This document shows positions 15,032 through 23,933 of a stretch of DNA of 64,000 nt, in pieces (positions within the stretch are counted from its first letter, which is position 1; every line of letters begins with the position of its first letter). The translations under genes and the position numbers were made by a program. This DNA comes from Acanthaster planci (taxonomy: Eukaryota; Echinodermata; Asteroidea; Valvatida; Acanthasteridae), in contig NW_019091620.1 of the NCBI RefSeq assembly GCF_001949145.1, positions 213,617 through 277,616 of the forward strand, given 5' to 3'. A model generated the notes under the pieces. It ran no database searches. It had not been told where the DNA came from and was given only the letters and a program-made list of their open reading frames with translations.

Positions 15032-15291
15032 ATGCCCCCAGAACTGTGGGGTTCGACAGACCCCAGTTCTGGGGATAGAACCTGGAATGCTTGAGATTTT
15101 GGGATTAACATGTTAAAGAGGTTTAAGGAAATCTCTTGCACCATTTGATAGATTACCTGCTTTAGTCTTATAAACTGGCTTTTGATTAACTGAGTAGAAG
15201 GATGTAACAAAACAAAGAACATAACTCAAGAACTCTGGCATGTCTAGGGTTCGACGTCCACCACTTCCCATGAACCCCAGAGTTCTAGGGG
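15032..15291. repeat. Short inverted-repeat element, possible MITE
   Basis: At 15033-15075 the string CCCCAGAACTG is followed about 20 bases later by its perfect complement CAGTTCTGGGG, making a hairpin. A related string in the opposite orientation, GAACCCCAGAGTTCTAGGGG, lies at about 15272-15291. A GGTTCGAC word accompanies both copies (15052 and 15251). The pattern suits a small non-autonomous element of about 260 bases whose ends are inverted copies of one palindrome. No target duplication was identified. Confidence 0.4.
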
Positions 15292-15561
15292 TAATAACTA
15301 ACATATTAATCGATCAAACGAGTAACCAAATAGTACTTGCAGGCCTGTGCTTGATTCCACCTGACTACAGATATACCAAGACACTGCCAAGGTATTACAA
15401 GTAGCACTACCAAGGCATTAAATAACGTCTTTCACTGTTTCACTCTCGCAGAAAACAAATAAAGACACAAACAAGCTGACAAACAAACAAGAAAGGGCTT
15501 AGGATGCTTGCTCTTTCCTCTAGCTTACTTGATCGATGATGAAGCTCAAAGCTGAACACAC

Positions 15562-15816
15562 CTGTGCCTTGGTAATAATCATTCCGCTGAGCGCGTGCAT
15601 GCATCAGCTTGGACAGAGTTATTGGTTTCTGCTCAGCAATTTCAGTGTCAACTGCTGCACCTCCGCTGCCAGTGCCACTACATGGAGGTGTTGACTTGGG
15701 GCTGGCGGCACGCTCTGTTTTAATTTTCACCTCATTGGGACTGATGCCGTTGATACCAGCCGGGCTTGTGTTCTTCTTCATTGCCTCTGAGTGAATAAGT
15801 TTGTCATGCATGAGTG
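15562..15816 (-). CDS. Candidate internal exon, Ser/Pro-rich regulatory-type peptide
   Basis: Read on the minus strand, the stretch opens after an acceptor-like tttctttaatcag at 15817 and runs without a stop to a donor-like CACAG/GTGTGT at 15562. That is 255 bases, with one base of a codon left over at the 3' end and two at the 5' end, so both introns would be phase 1. The peptide is polar and Ser/Thr/Pro/Gly-rich. It contains VKIKTE, which fits the SUMO consensus (hydrophobic-K-x-E), then SPKSTPP, and a basic patch around SKLMHARAQR. Such sequence is typical of linker regions in transcription factors and cofactors, but I do not recognise the protein. Codon use is less AT-rich than the surroundings, which supports coding. 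The ATG at 15811 could be internal. A chance open frame is the alternative. Confidence 0.45.
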
Positions 15817-16589
15817 CTGATTAAAGAAATGTCTAGTCCACCTTCCAAGATTCCAGGCAAGGAGAAAACAAACAGGGAAACACACAAAATAGTTTTTTTT
15901 ATTTATCAGTTGGCTTTCAGAATGTTCAGGCAGTTGCTTCAGAGAATTTGACACTCAGCATGTACTTACAATAATCCAATATCAGTGTAAATCAGTCACA
16001 TTCACAAGCAACCATGACAAGCAACCAACTGTCCACTCTCACGTCTGCATGTGCAGTTAATCATGGATGTATGCGTACAGATGTTTATAATCTCCCTGAA
16101 GGTACACTGGTCCAATCCAACTCTCAGTACCAACTCTCCAGCATTCCATGTCCGTTTCTGAAAAGGTTCCAACAAGGTGCATGATACTGCTAGGATGCAC
16201 CATATGCCGTACTTGCACTGTGGCAGGATTCTATTCAACAACACACAGTTTAAGAATTGCAGGAAGGCAGATTCAGAAATACCACATTGGGACACACTAT
16301 GCACACCAAGATATCACTGATGATGTTACCAGTGCAGTGGAATGCAGCTTGCACTGACACATAGCACACTGTGCCAACACATGCGCTGACACAGGCTGGC
16401 TGGCCCTACCATGCAATTGATTGCAGGAGTTGAGGGTTCATAATGCAGTGACGTGACACACTCTGGCATATGTGTGTGTGGTGTATGGCAGAACAGCTGT
16501 CCTTTGCAATAATCAGAGGTGATAAATCTATATCCGCTGCATGGGGGCCACTCAGTATGATTGGTTCAAGCTGGCCTCTGGCTAGTCAG

Positions 16590-16604
16590 CTCTCTCTCTC
16601 TCTT
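16590..16604. repeat. CT dinucleotide run
   Basis: A short uninterrupted run of CT units, about seven copies. It is a simple microsatellite with no visible link to a gene. Confidence 0.85.
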
Positions 16605-17189
16605 CTGGCTCACTACTCACTGCTTGTCACTCCACCTACATCCTTCTGCCATGGTTCCCATGGGGTGATAACTAGAGACTGCCCATTTACCACTAGGTCT
16701 TTCTGGGTACATGTATATAAAATGGATCCTGCTCATCTTTTTCTCAAGGATTTCCACTAAATGTTAATATAGAGTTATGTTGAATTACATTAAAATGAAA
16801 ATATTTTTCTTACTTTCCGATTTGACGGGTTCGCATGGTTGCTCCAGCGAATGCTATAATGTACATGTCAGTATGTTCATTGTACAATCATCATTATTCG
16901 TCAAATGATATTGATGAAATCCTAAAATAAAAAGCACAAAAGAATCTTTCTGAGCATGTACAAGTACAAGTGTACTGAAAACAAGGTCATACTTCCTTGA
17001 TTGGGAGTGACAAAAAATTTTCCCAGGACGTTTTTTTCCACTTCTCATGGTTTGAAATGCCAAATTTACCAGACCTTGCAGAAAAACACCATAAACCATT
17101 TGTTTATCAAGTATGAAATCAATCAAGAACTCTTGTATCACTTGTATCAACTCTTGTATCAGCTTACAAGTGTGCTTTAGCTTACAAGT

Positions 17190-17215
17190 GTTTACCCACT
17201 TACTAGTGGGTAAAC
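17190..17215. repeat. Perfect 11-bp hairpin
   Basis: GTTTACCCACT at 17190-17200 and its exact complement AGTGGGTAAAC at 17205-17215 flank a 4-base loop (TACT). Just before it, AGCTTACAAGTGT-like strings are repeated in direct orientation (about 17161 and 17179), and CTTGTATCA is repeated at about 17130-17160. This suggests a local rearranged repeat and not a terminator, since the context is eukaryotic. Confidence 0.6.
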
Positions 17216-17269
17216 CAAAATTAAATAGTCCCAAAAACCACAGCATCAAGGGAACAAAAACATAGATGT

Positions 17270-17340
17270 CTGCCTGCGTGGGATCAAACCTTGGTAACAG
17301 CATCTGGAGGCAAAGACAGTGCCACTATATGACCTTACTA
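17270..17340 (-). repeat. tRNA-like sequence, probable SINE head
   Basis: On the minus strand, TAGTGGCAC (A-box-like, complement at 17320-17328) is followed about 35 bases later by GGTTTGATCC (B-box-like, complement at 17281-17290). Between them is GCCTCCAGATGC, the anticodon-arm position. The order and spacing suit a degenerate pol III tRNA-like head of a SINE. No matching SINE tail was seen nearby, so this may be an old fragment. Confidence 0.35.
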
Positions 17341-17666
17341 CTCCAGTCTTTAATGAGAGAATTTTCCTCAATATTTTCTAAATGATGCAACACCATTTTA
17401 AAAATCATCCTTCGATCTACACATAAGCAGTTGTAATTTACTCATACTTGTCAAACAAGCGGTTAATAAATAATAAGTGACAATGATGGTCTACATGGAC
17501 ACAAAAGGAAACAGTGCAGAGATCAAACAGACCACTTTCACTTCCAATGACACTGACCTACATTTCCATCCTCAGATCTTTTCATCTTTTAGAAAGCTTT
17601 CTTACTGGTACATATATATCAATATCCATGTGTTTCTTCATCATTCCAGATACAAACATGCATGTA

Positions 17667-17687
17667 CACCACCACCACCACCACCAC
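17667..17687 (+). repeat. CAC trinucleotide run
   Basis: Seven uninterrupted CAC units. It explains the His or Pro runs in the overlapping short open frames, which are therefore not genes. Confidence 0.9.
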
Positions 17688-18159
17688 AAGAGTATTACAT
17701 AGCACACACACATGTACAGCTCAAGGAAAATTATCGCTGCTGGCTTGAATATATGTGAATCAAGGGACTGATGAGGCTAGTCTAGTGATGAGAAGGCCAG
17801 ACAGGGTGATTGGAGGCAAATATTAATGGATTGATTAGTACCATCTGCTCCAGCCTGCATCCAGCCTCTCAGATGATGACATTTGTGATAGGATACATAA
17901 CATCTAAACAGCATCCAAGATTAACATCTCAGGCAACATCCTATTTCACGTATGTGTTGCATATAACTCGCACATTACATGCCAGATTTTAAGTCAGAAA
18001 ATGTTATTCCTTATCTTTGTTTTATATTCTAGGAACTGAGCATGCAAAATTGGCCTACAAACTGTCAAATGCCTGAACAAGAAACACTAAGAAATGGCAC
18101 AGCCAATACAATACAATGGTATATGCTCTAAGCAGGGACAATATTTAACATTTAGGGCG

Positions 18160-18300
18160 CCAGTCACCCTCTTGTCCGGAGCCTAAAAATAAGGCCAGAA
18201 AAACATAAATACTTTTTGCTGAGGCCTGAAATTAGCCCAATATCTCAAAGTGAAAAGCCTGAAATCAGGCTTTTGCCTGAAAACTGGCAACCCTCGGAGG
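18160..18300 (-). repeat. Dispersed repeat piece with a 22-bp perfect palindrome
   Basis: 18253-18274 is an exact palindrome: AAAAGCCTGA, two A/T centre bases in register, then TCAGGCTTTT. Around it GCCTGAAA is repeated (about 18223, 18257, 18275), and the minus strand starts with GGGTTGCCAG at about 18296. The stretch at 366-400 (GGGTTGG, then A-run, GGCTTTTTTT) looks like a second, shorter copy in the other orientation. A dispersed repeat is the simplest reading. Its class is unknown to me. Confidence 0.35.
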
Positions 18301-18458
18301 TTCACAGTAACATTCCTTCCAATTCATTCCTATCGAAAAGAAAACACAAAAAGGGTATACACTGATACTTCATTAAGGGGAACATTCCTTTAAAAACAAT
18401 CAAATTCATGTAATTTCAAAATATTTGGATTTCAAAGACAATTTACGTATTTTTTTAG

Positions 18459-18854
18459 AGGTCTGTTTGATCCACAGAAATTGCAAGGCGAGGACGGGTC
18501 CTACCACTGTTGTATTAATGCAAGTGGACCTATGTGACATGAAGCAGGAACTGTGTACCAATTACAAAATTCTAAATGAAAATTTAAAGTTTATTCAGGA
18601 TGTGGTTTCCGAAAGTTCATTTGTAGGTCATTCTCAAAGGAAATTTGAAAAACACAGGAATAGCGCCATGCTGAGGCCACTCAGCCATTGCCAGCTCCAA
18701 TGCAATTCTACCTATTCCTGCAATGCTAACACAGACAACTTCAGCTGGTGTATTGCTTTAGTGGAGGAACAGGACATTGAAGCAGTATTAGATAGTCTGA
18801 TTAGAAAATGTCTTTCCCAGCTGATGTCCCTACCAAAAGGCTGTGTGGCCATGG
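18459..18854 (+). CDS. Candidate internal exon, cysteine-rich, phase 1-1
   Basis: A strong acceptor (TTTAC, then T-run and AG at 18457-18458) opens a 396-base frame that ends at a strong donor, ATGG/GTAAGG, at 18855. Both flanking introns would be phase 1, the usual layout for shuffled extracellular modules. The 132-codon product has ten cysteines, two N-glycosylation sequons (NST and NFS) and no membrane segment. The part LSHCQLQCNSTYSC...NFSWC...IRKC has a rough cysteine and tryptophan spacing like half of a collagen IV NC1 domain, but key residues are missing and I do not assign that family. A frame this long is only mildly unusual by chance in 64 kb at this base composition. A lone exon of an extracellular protein is the best guess, with chance as the main alternative. 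Confidence 0.35.
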
Positions 18855-20592
18855 GTAAGGGTAGGCAGGATAGCTGCTCTGGGGAGTACTGGTATTGTCT
18901 GACTTCCCATCTGTCAGTGACGAATTGGAAGTTTTAGTAAACAAGTTTTACAGTTTCAAAAGAACTGGCAAACTCATTTACAAAACTTCCCAGAGAGTAA
19001 CATCAGGCCTGACCCAACATTTTAACTGTATTATTAAAGTTCCCACTTACATATACATGTATGATATGGAATTTCATACATGTGCATGTAGATGAACAAT
19101 TTGCATACTTGATTTCTCAACAAATTACCAGACATAGGGTAGAAGACATGTCCAGATGATATTCACATATTGGGCTCTGAATGGTGTATGTTCAGGGATG
19201 TTCAACTGTACGGCAAATGTAACTTTACTGAACTGTATCCATAGCATAGTAAATGCAGTGTACTGATCCGTGAGCACTCCAACAAAACTGGATCAGAAAA
19301 AAAGAAGGTACAGAAGCACCAATAGTAATGTTTTTTACATCTGTAAAGACTGTTTGATAGAATGATGCAAACTCATGGACAGATATACAAATACATTAAC
19401 ACATGGCACAAGTTCCCATGTGTGGTACCATGGTGGTACTCAGTACTTCATACATGTATGCCCTCACAATAACCACAGTCCCAAACACCAACTCCCTTGA
19501 CAAACCACTACCCCGCCCACACATACACACAAAATATGTATATATACACATGTACTTTTCTCTAAAAAGAAACCTGAAAAGTTTGCCTCATTGCTCAGTC
19601 CATTTCTAAGCAATTGGCACATATAGAGTAGGCTGCATTGTAAACATACAATCCGAGTAAAAACATCCAAGCAAATGACGGGTTCGTTTGGGGGAAAATA
19701 ATTTATTATTTGACAAAAAAAGAAAGAGAAAGAAAAAAACAACAAATAACGCATGGACTTGGACAACTCATGAAATTACTGAAGAATATACCTAACTGCA
19801 GATTCTCATTAACCTGCATGTACATGATCAACAGCATTTGCTCTGACATGTATGTACATGCAGGATAAAAGATCAACCACACTTTGCAGATTCATTTCCA
19901 AGCTTATGGTTATTTATGGATATTCTATAGGTTGGAAAATCAGGCAAGATCTGTGTCCAAGTACATGTACAGGCAGCTAATTCAGATTTACTCCCAATAG
20001 ACGGAATGTGTTTTCAGGCCTGGATTTGGCTGCTTAACCAGCATGATCAATCACAACTCCACTGACTTGACATTTCTGACATTGCTTAGTTGAGCCTGAT
20101 CATAATATGGTTGGGGGTGCCAACAGATTTAACACATATCTGCAGAACATGCTGTCCCCAGGACCCCTTAGGGTTGACTTCTCAGAAGACTCACCCAGGC
20201 TGCATTTAATATATATGTATGGCTTATATCATTCCACACCCTGCAAGGTAAGGAAGAAATTGGGAAACATGATAAATGACAGTCACAAGCTGATTAGAAA
20301 CACACTGAAAAACTGACAAGAACCAGTCACCATTATCAAAACCAGGACAAAACAAGAAAGGTTATTTGTCAAAAACATGTCAAGAACTGACTTGGAACAA
20401 ACCACTAAACACAGGTTAAGGAACTACATAGAGGTTGACAGCCCTTCCGACCTGATTGAATAAAGCACTTGTACAAACTTTCAAAGTGGTAATCATTATA
20501 AAGAGAAATGTCATTCTATCTTGTAAACGATAATGCTCAGATACAGTTTGTGGACAGTTTATTAGCCTACAGAGCTCGATTATACAGGTAAG
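18855..20592. other. Non-coding stretch
   Basis: No supported gene. Several TACATGTA words and two diverged short direct repeats are present. The open frames are short and motif-free. Confidence 0.6.
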
Positions 20593-20845
20593 TATGGGTA
20601 ATTCCAGAAATAAGGGGTCCAAAAGTGTGACATTTTTGTGTCCCTGTTACATGTGACCCTTGTTATTTGACATGGAAATATCACCGGAATTGATTTCAAA
20701 CTAGTACGTTTTGTTAAGCAGGTAATTTACATTAATTCATCACTCTTGGAAATAAGAATATGTGTTCTGAACCTACAATTTCTAAAATCATATGTCACAT
20801 GTAACAGGGACAAAAATGGACCCCTAATTTCTGGAATAACCCATA
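20593..20845. mobile_element. MITE-like element with 50-65 bp terminal inverted repeats
   Basis: The left end at 20593 reads TATGGGTAATTCCAGAAATA and continues through GGGGTCC to CCCTGTTACATGTGAC by 20657. The right end (20794-20845) is its reverse complement with few changes and lacks about ten bases present on the left. The central 135 bases are AT-rich with no open frame. At 253 bases with long inverted ends this is a non-autonomous DNA transposon or foldback MITE. The ends are compatible with a TA target duplication, which would suit Tc1/mariner, but TA also belongs to the repeat itself, so the superfamily is uncertain. Confidence 0.75.
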
Positions 20846-21129
20846 TACAACTGCTTCTATAATTGCAAAAAACATGGTAAATCTCACTGAGACCTAAAAA
20901 TCACAATACATAGTGTGAACAGGTGGTATACAACACCCCTGGCACACAGACCAACTACACTGTTGTTTTTTTCCTTCCCTTTCCTCAAAAGTATCAGTAG
21001 CAGTAAGAATAACAAAAACAATTTATTTAATGGGACCTCAAATACTTCCTTTACTAAATCTCAGAATCTTAAAATACTACCAAGCCATCTCCAAACCGCC
21101 TCTGAATACCACCAGTCTGATATACCATA

Positions 21130-21213
21130 CACTATGAACATCTAACAAAAGAAGCACAGTGCACTAACAATGGACACTCATTGTTAGTGTACTTTTGTTA
21201 GATGTTCGTAGTG
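21130..21213. repeat. Long hairpin with one-sided insertion
   Basis: The left arm starts at 21130 (CACTATGAACATCTAACAAA) and continues to CACTAACAATG at 21172. After a 6-base loop the right arm (21179-21213) is its complement, with one mismatch and a left-arm excess of about 8 bases (around 21151-21160). The arms are about 35 bp. The length and near-perfect pairing suggest a tiny inverted-repeat element or a precursor-like hairpin. It lies 285 bases after the 20593-20845 element. Confidence 0.7.
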
Positions 21214-21395
21214 ATATATAGGCCTACATTACAGTGCAAAGCAATTCAACTTTTCAACTATGGATTTCACTTTCATTGAGTCTTGTACAGGTTAATTTCC
21301 TGAAAACCTATTGATTCATTTAAAATAAACTAATGAAATATTTAAATTGACATGTAAACTAACAGCTAGCAAACCAGAGAAATTGTCAGAGATTA

Positions 21396-21750
21396 TAGGT
21401 CTTTTCACTCTACAGCCTCTCAACCCTGGTTGAACTCAACCCTGGGCAAGCTCATGGCTGCCCTGGGTTTAAAACTGGATTTTCAACCCTGCATCCAACC
21501 CAGCATTGTTTCACACAAGTGTGAACTAGGCTTATCGGGGTGAGTTCAACCCGAAAATGAGCACAAACAATTTTCAACCCGGGTCGAAAATCTCAACCAT
21601 GGTCCGGGGCAGGGTTGAGTTCAACCCGGGTTGAAGTCAATCTCGGGGATGACACAGGGTTGAAATTTTTCAAGTGTGAATCGCCACCCGTTTTCAACCC
21701 AGCTTCAACCCTGCATCAACCCTAAGATTTGTCTAGTGTGAAAACGCCTA
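21396..21750. mobile_element. MITE with CAACCC-rich interior
   Basis: The left terminus TAGGTCTTTTCACTCTACA at 21396 pairs with the complement of the right terminus (TCTAGTGTGAAAACGCCTA, ending 21750) with three or four mismatches over 19 bases. The interior is filled with TTCAACCC and its complement GGGTTGAA, including a perfect TCAACCCGGGTTGA palindrome near 21621, so the element folds on itself. It is clearly more GC-rich than the flanks. TA at each edge may be the target duplication. I call it a non-autonomous DNA transposon of about 355 bases, with no coding capacity and unknown superfamily. Confidence 0.65.
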
Positions 21751-21779
21751 TTGACAAATGGGAAGAGTCACCAACATCA

Positions 21780-21852
21780 GGCTGGCTAGCTCAGTTGGTA
21801 GAGCACTGGTATGATATTCCAGAGGCTGTAGGTTTAAATTCTATTTTAGTTA
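21780..21852 (+). tRNA. tRNA-like sequence (GAT anticodon position), probably pseudogene or SINE head
   Basis: The A-box is canonical (TAGCTCAGTTGGTAGAGC from 21787) with a perfect 4-bp D stem. The anticodon stem pairs four of five bases around a 7-base loop whose triplet is GAT (Ile). The variable region is 5 bases. The T arm GTAGG/TTTAAAT/TCTAT pairs with wobbles but departs from TTCRA. The acceptor stem pairs six of seven, mostly through G-T. The fold is complete, yet the B-box GGTTTAAATT is degenerate and no intron or T-run terminator directly follows. I favour a decayed tRNA copy or SINE head over a working tRNA gene. It lies 30 bases after the MITE ending at 21750. Confidence 0.5.
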
Positions 21853-22429
21853 GTTTCTTTGTTCATCTTTATAATCAAGCTAGCAAACCACAATGCTTCA
21901 ATTTCACTACTGTGTTGATAGCCAGCTTTCTCCATATCCAACTGTGGATTTAATCCATGAGCCGACACATACGTGACCCAAGCCCAAGTCCAGAACCTGA
22001 CTGAATTTAGGGGTGCCTCTCAAATGCCAAGAACATTCATTACATTGTTGTCCTTTTGACAAATAAAACAGCAAAAGGATTGAGTGAAAGAAATGCACTC
22101 TTTGACACCTTTTAAATCACTTTGCCTATAATGTAATTGTAACAGCACCATGATATCAATTCCTGAGAACCTTTCTGTTGCTATTTACAAGCTGCAATGT
22201 GTCAAGTGAACTAGTATATCAAATTCACTAATACCTCAGGACTCATGTTTACTTCTAGCCTTGACCAAGGTGCTGGGCCAATATGCCTGTCCAGTGCGTA
22301 TATGCGGTTCCTGCACCCCAGTTTCCAATGATTTAGCTTGTTTATGTGCACCAGCCGTTCCTAGCTGTTGTGTGCTCATGCATTCAAGTATACATACTCT
22401 GAGACCAGCCTGTAACCATTCAACAGGCT

Positions 22430-22560
22430 ACGCGTGACACGCACAGGTACACGTACGTGCATGCACTACGCTACGTATGGTACATTGTACTTTGTCTGTA
22501 TGTGGTTTGTCGTACTGTATCGTAAGGGGGGGTGGGACGTGATATACTTGTAGGACAGAA
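22430..22560. promoter_or_regulatory. CpG-richer stretch, possible promoter
   Basis: This stretch carries many more CpGs than the AT-rich surroundings (ACGCGTGACACGCAC, then CACGTACGTGCATGC and CTACGCTACG). It directly precedes an open frame that ends at a perfect splice donor at 22669. A local rise in CpG beside a first exon is a usual mark of a promoter. No clear TATA box or initiator was fixed. Confidence 0.25.
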
Positions 22561-22668
22561 CATGTACATAGTGGCTCGTTTGCCGTGGGTTCTGTAAAGA
22601 AGGCTCAATACTCTCCCCTTGACAAAAAAGTGCTGAGATCGCCTTGGACAATGTTTGCGCTATCAAAG
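22541..22668 (+). CDS. Candidate 5' exon ending at a perfect donor
   Basis: The frame is open from about 22541 and ends AAAG/GTAAGTG, a full donor consensus. The only ATG in this frame is at 22651, which would give a six-codon start (MFALSK) in phase 0. If the frame is an internal exon it reads SFAVGSVKKAQYSPLDKK and on to PWTMFALSK. A strong acceptor (TGCTTTTGCCTTTTCCAG) at 23018 opens phase 0 sequence starting AVRWMDNGWAV and remaining open to 23255, so the two pieces could join. I do not recognise the product. The call rests on splice-signal quality and CpG context only. Confidence 0.25.
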
Positions 22669-23018
22669 GTAAGTGTAAAGTACAAAACAGGGTATCGAGT
22701 GAAACTTGTAATGATTTCAACCTGCAAAGCAGAGGCAGATCCATTCACTGTGGGAGCTAGGAACAGGGTTTCCTTTAGGGTTGTAATATCTGCCTGTCCA
22801 TTCCCAGCAAGGGTTTAAACATGCCTGTCCACTAACAAGTTCTTTGAAACTGATATCCCTTGGTGCTATTTGAATCCATGTTTCCACAGTACTCAATATT
22901 TTGGAAGGAAACATGAAAAATTCAAACTTATGTTTTAGATTTATGTTGAAAAAAGGGATTGTGAACTCTGTACTTTAAGCAAAAACTGCCTATTCCAAAT
23001 TGCTTTTGCCTTTTCCAG

Positions 23019-23255
23019 GCGGTCAGATGGATGGACAATGGCTGGGCAGTCACTGTGCATGTAATTTGCCTATATCAACATTATTTACAGCATGATCAGC
23101 GTACAAATGTTTGTTTCAGGGAAGGGGATGGGGGACTTGTACCCCCTCTGCCCACCGGCAGCGGAACAATTTTCAAAGTGGGAGGAGAGCTAGATGTTGG
23201 ACTATCGGGCATCTGCCATTTACAGCTTGATCCTTTGAGCCCTAGCCAATTGTAG
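23019..23255 (+). CDS. Candidate second exon, terminal
   Basis: It follows a strong acceptor at 23017-23018 and stays open to a stop at 23255, in the phase left by the donor at 22669. The peptide begins AVRWMDNGWAV and later has GDGGLVPPLPTGSG and a Gly/Leu-rich end. The antisense strand of 23096-23368 is also open and Pro/Ser-rich, so the openness may reflect GC-richer composition and not coding. No family was recognised. Confidence 0.2.
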   Translation, partial: AVRWMDNGWAVTVHVICLYQHYLQHDQRTNVCFREGDGGLVPPLPTGSGTIFKVGGELDVGLSGICHLQLDPLSPSQL

Positions 23256-23880
23256 GACCTGCAAAAAGTGGAGGGGGCCCCCTTCCATGTCTGCCGCCAA
23301 TGCCTCTGTTTCCTTCCTCCCATAAATTGATAGTCTCTGCTCAACACTGACACAGCTAAATGTTTCACTCAGGCACACAGAAAACTATGTAAACCCCAAA
23401 TTTGCTTGATAATCGAGCTGTTTCTTGGACCAGGCCAGGTCCTTGAATGACCTTTCAGCCCCGGGTACATATAGGATTTGAGTTTAGAAAACTTTATTTT
23501 TGCGTGTATGAAACAGAGATTTTTCCTAAAAACATGGAAGAATAAAGTGTTTATCCTTTACCAGTACATATAAGTACACTGTACATACAAGGAGAAAAGG
23601 AAACCAGTACATTTGTACATGTATCTATGGTCTTCCCACACTTTCAATATCAGTCACTGTAAAGTTCTACACATGTAAGTTGAGTGTAACTGAGTAAGAT
23701 GAAACACAGGTCAACAAAATTCACACTACTTTTAACAAGTCCTTCCATGTTCCCATGCTCTGTTTCACCTGCATCCAAAACATCAAACATTAACACTATG
23801 AGCAGCCAACATGGGTGCAATCTGGTTTTGACTTTGCTGTTGAAGTTGTTCGCTTGACACAGATATTACTATCGGAGCAT

Positions 23881-23933
23881 CACTGGACATGAGGTTTACC
23901 CACTGGACAAAGTTTGACCCACTGGACATACAG
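23881..23933. repeat. 19-bp tandem repeat, three copies
   Basis: CCACTGGACA recurs every 19 bases (23880, 23899, 23918), joined by variants of AAGTTTGA. A related CCCACTGGACATTG string lies at about 29150 next to AAAGTTAAC, so the unit may come from a dispersed repeat. Confidence 0.6.

Larger units (their letters stand above)
15820..18450. other. Non-coding stretch with simple repeats and a tRNA-like piece
   Basis: Apart from the items listed separately, this holds a CT run at 16590-16604 and a CAC run at 17667-17687. A 149-codon minus-strand open frame (16854-17303) begins inside the tRNA-like piece and has no motif, so it is not called. Confidence 0.55.

Noticed and set aside
16854-17303. 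149-codon minus-strand open frame
   Set aside because: It starts inside a tRNA-like repeat and crosses hairpin and direct repeats; no protein motif.
18459-18854. Collagen IV NC1-like domain
   Set aside because: Cysteine and tryptophan spacing is only roughly similar; the SLWKGFSF-type and SRC.VC signatures are absent or altered.
21780-21852. Functional tRNA-Ile gene
   Set aside because: The T loop and B-box are degenerate, the acceptor stem is mostly G-T pairs and no T-run terminator follows directly.
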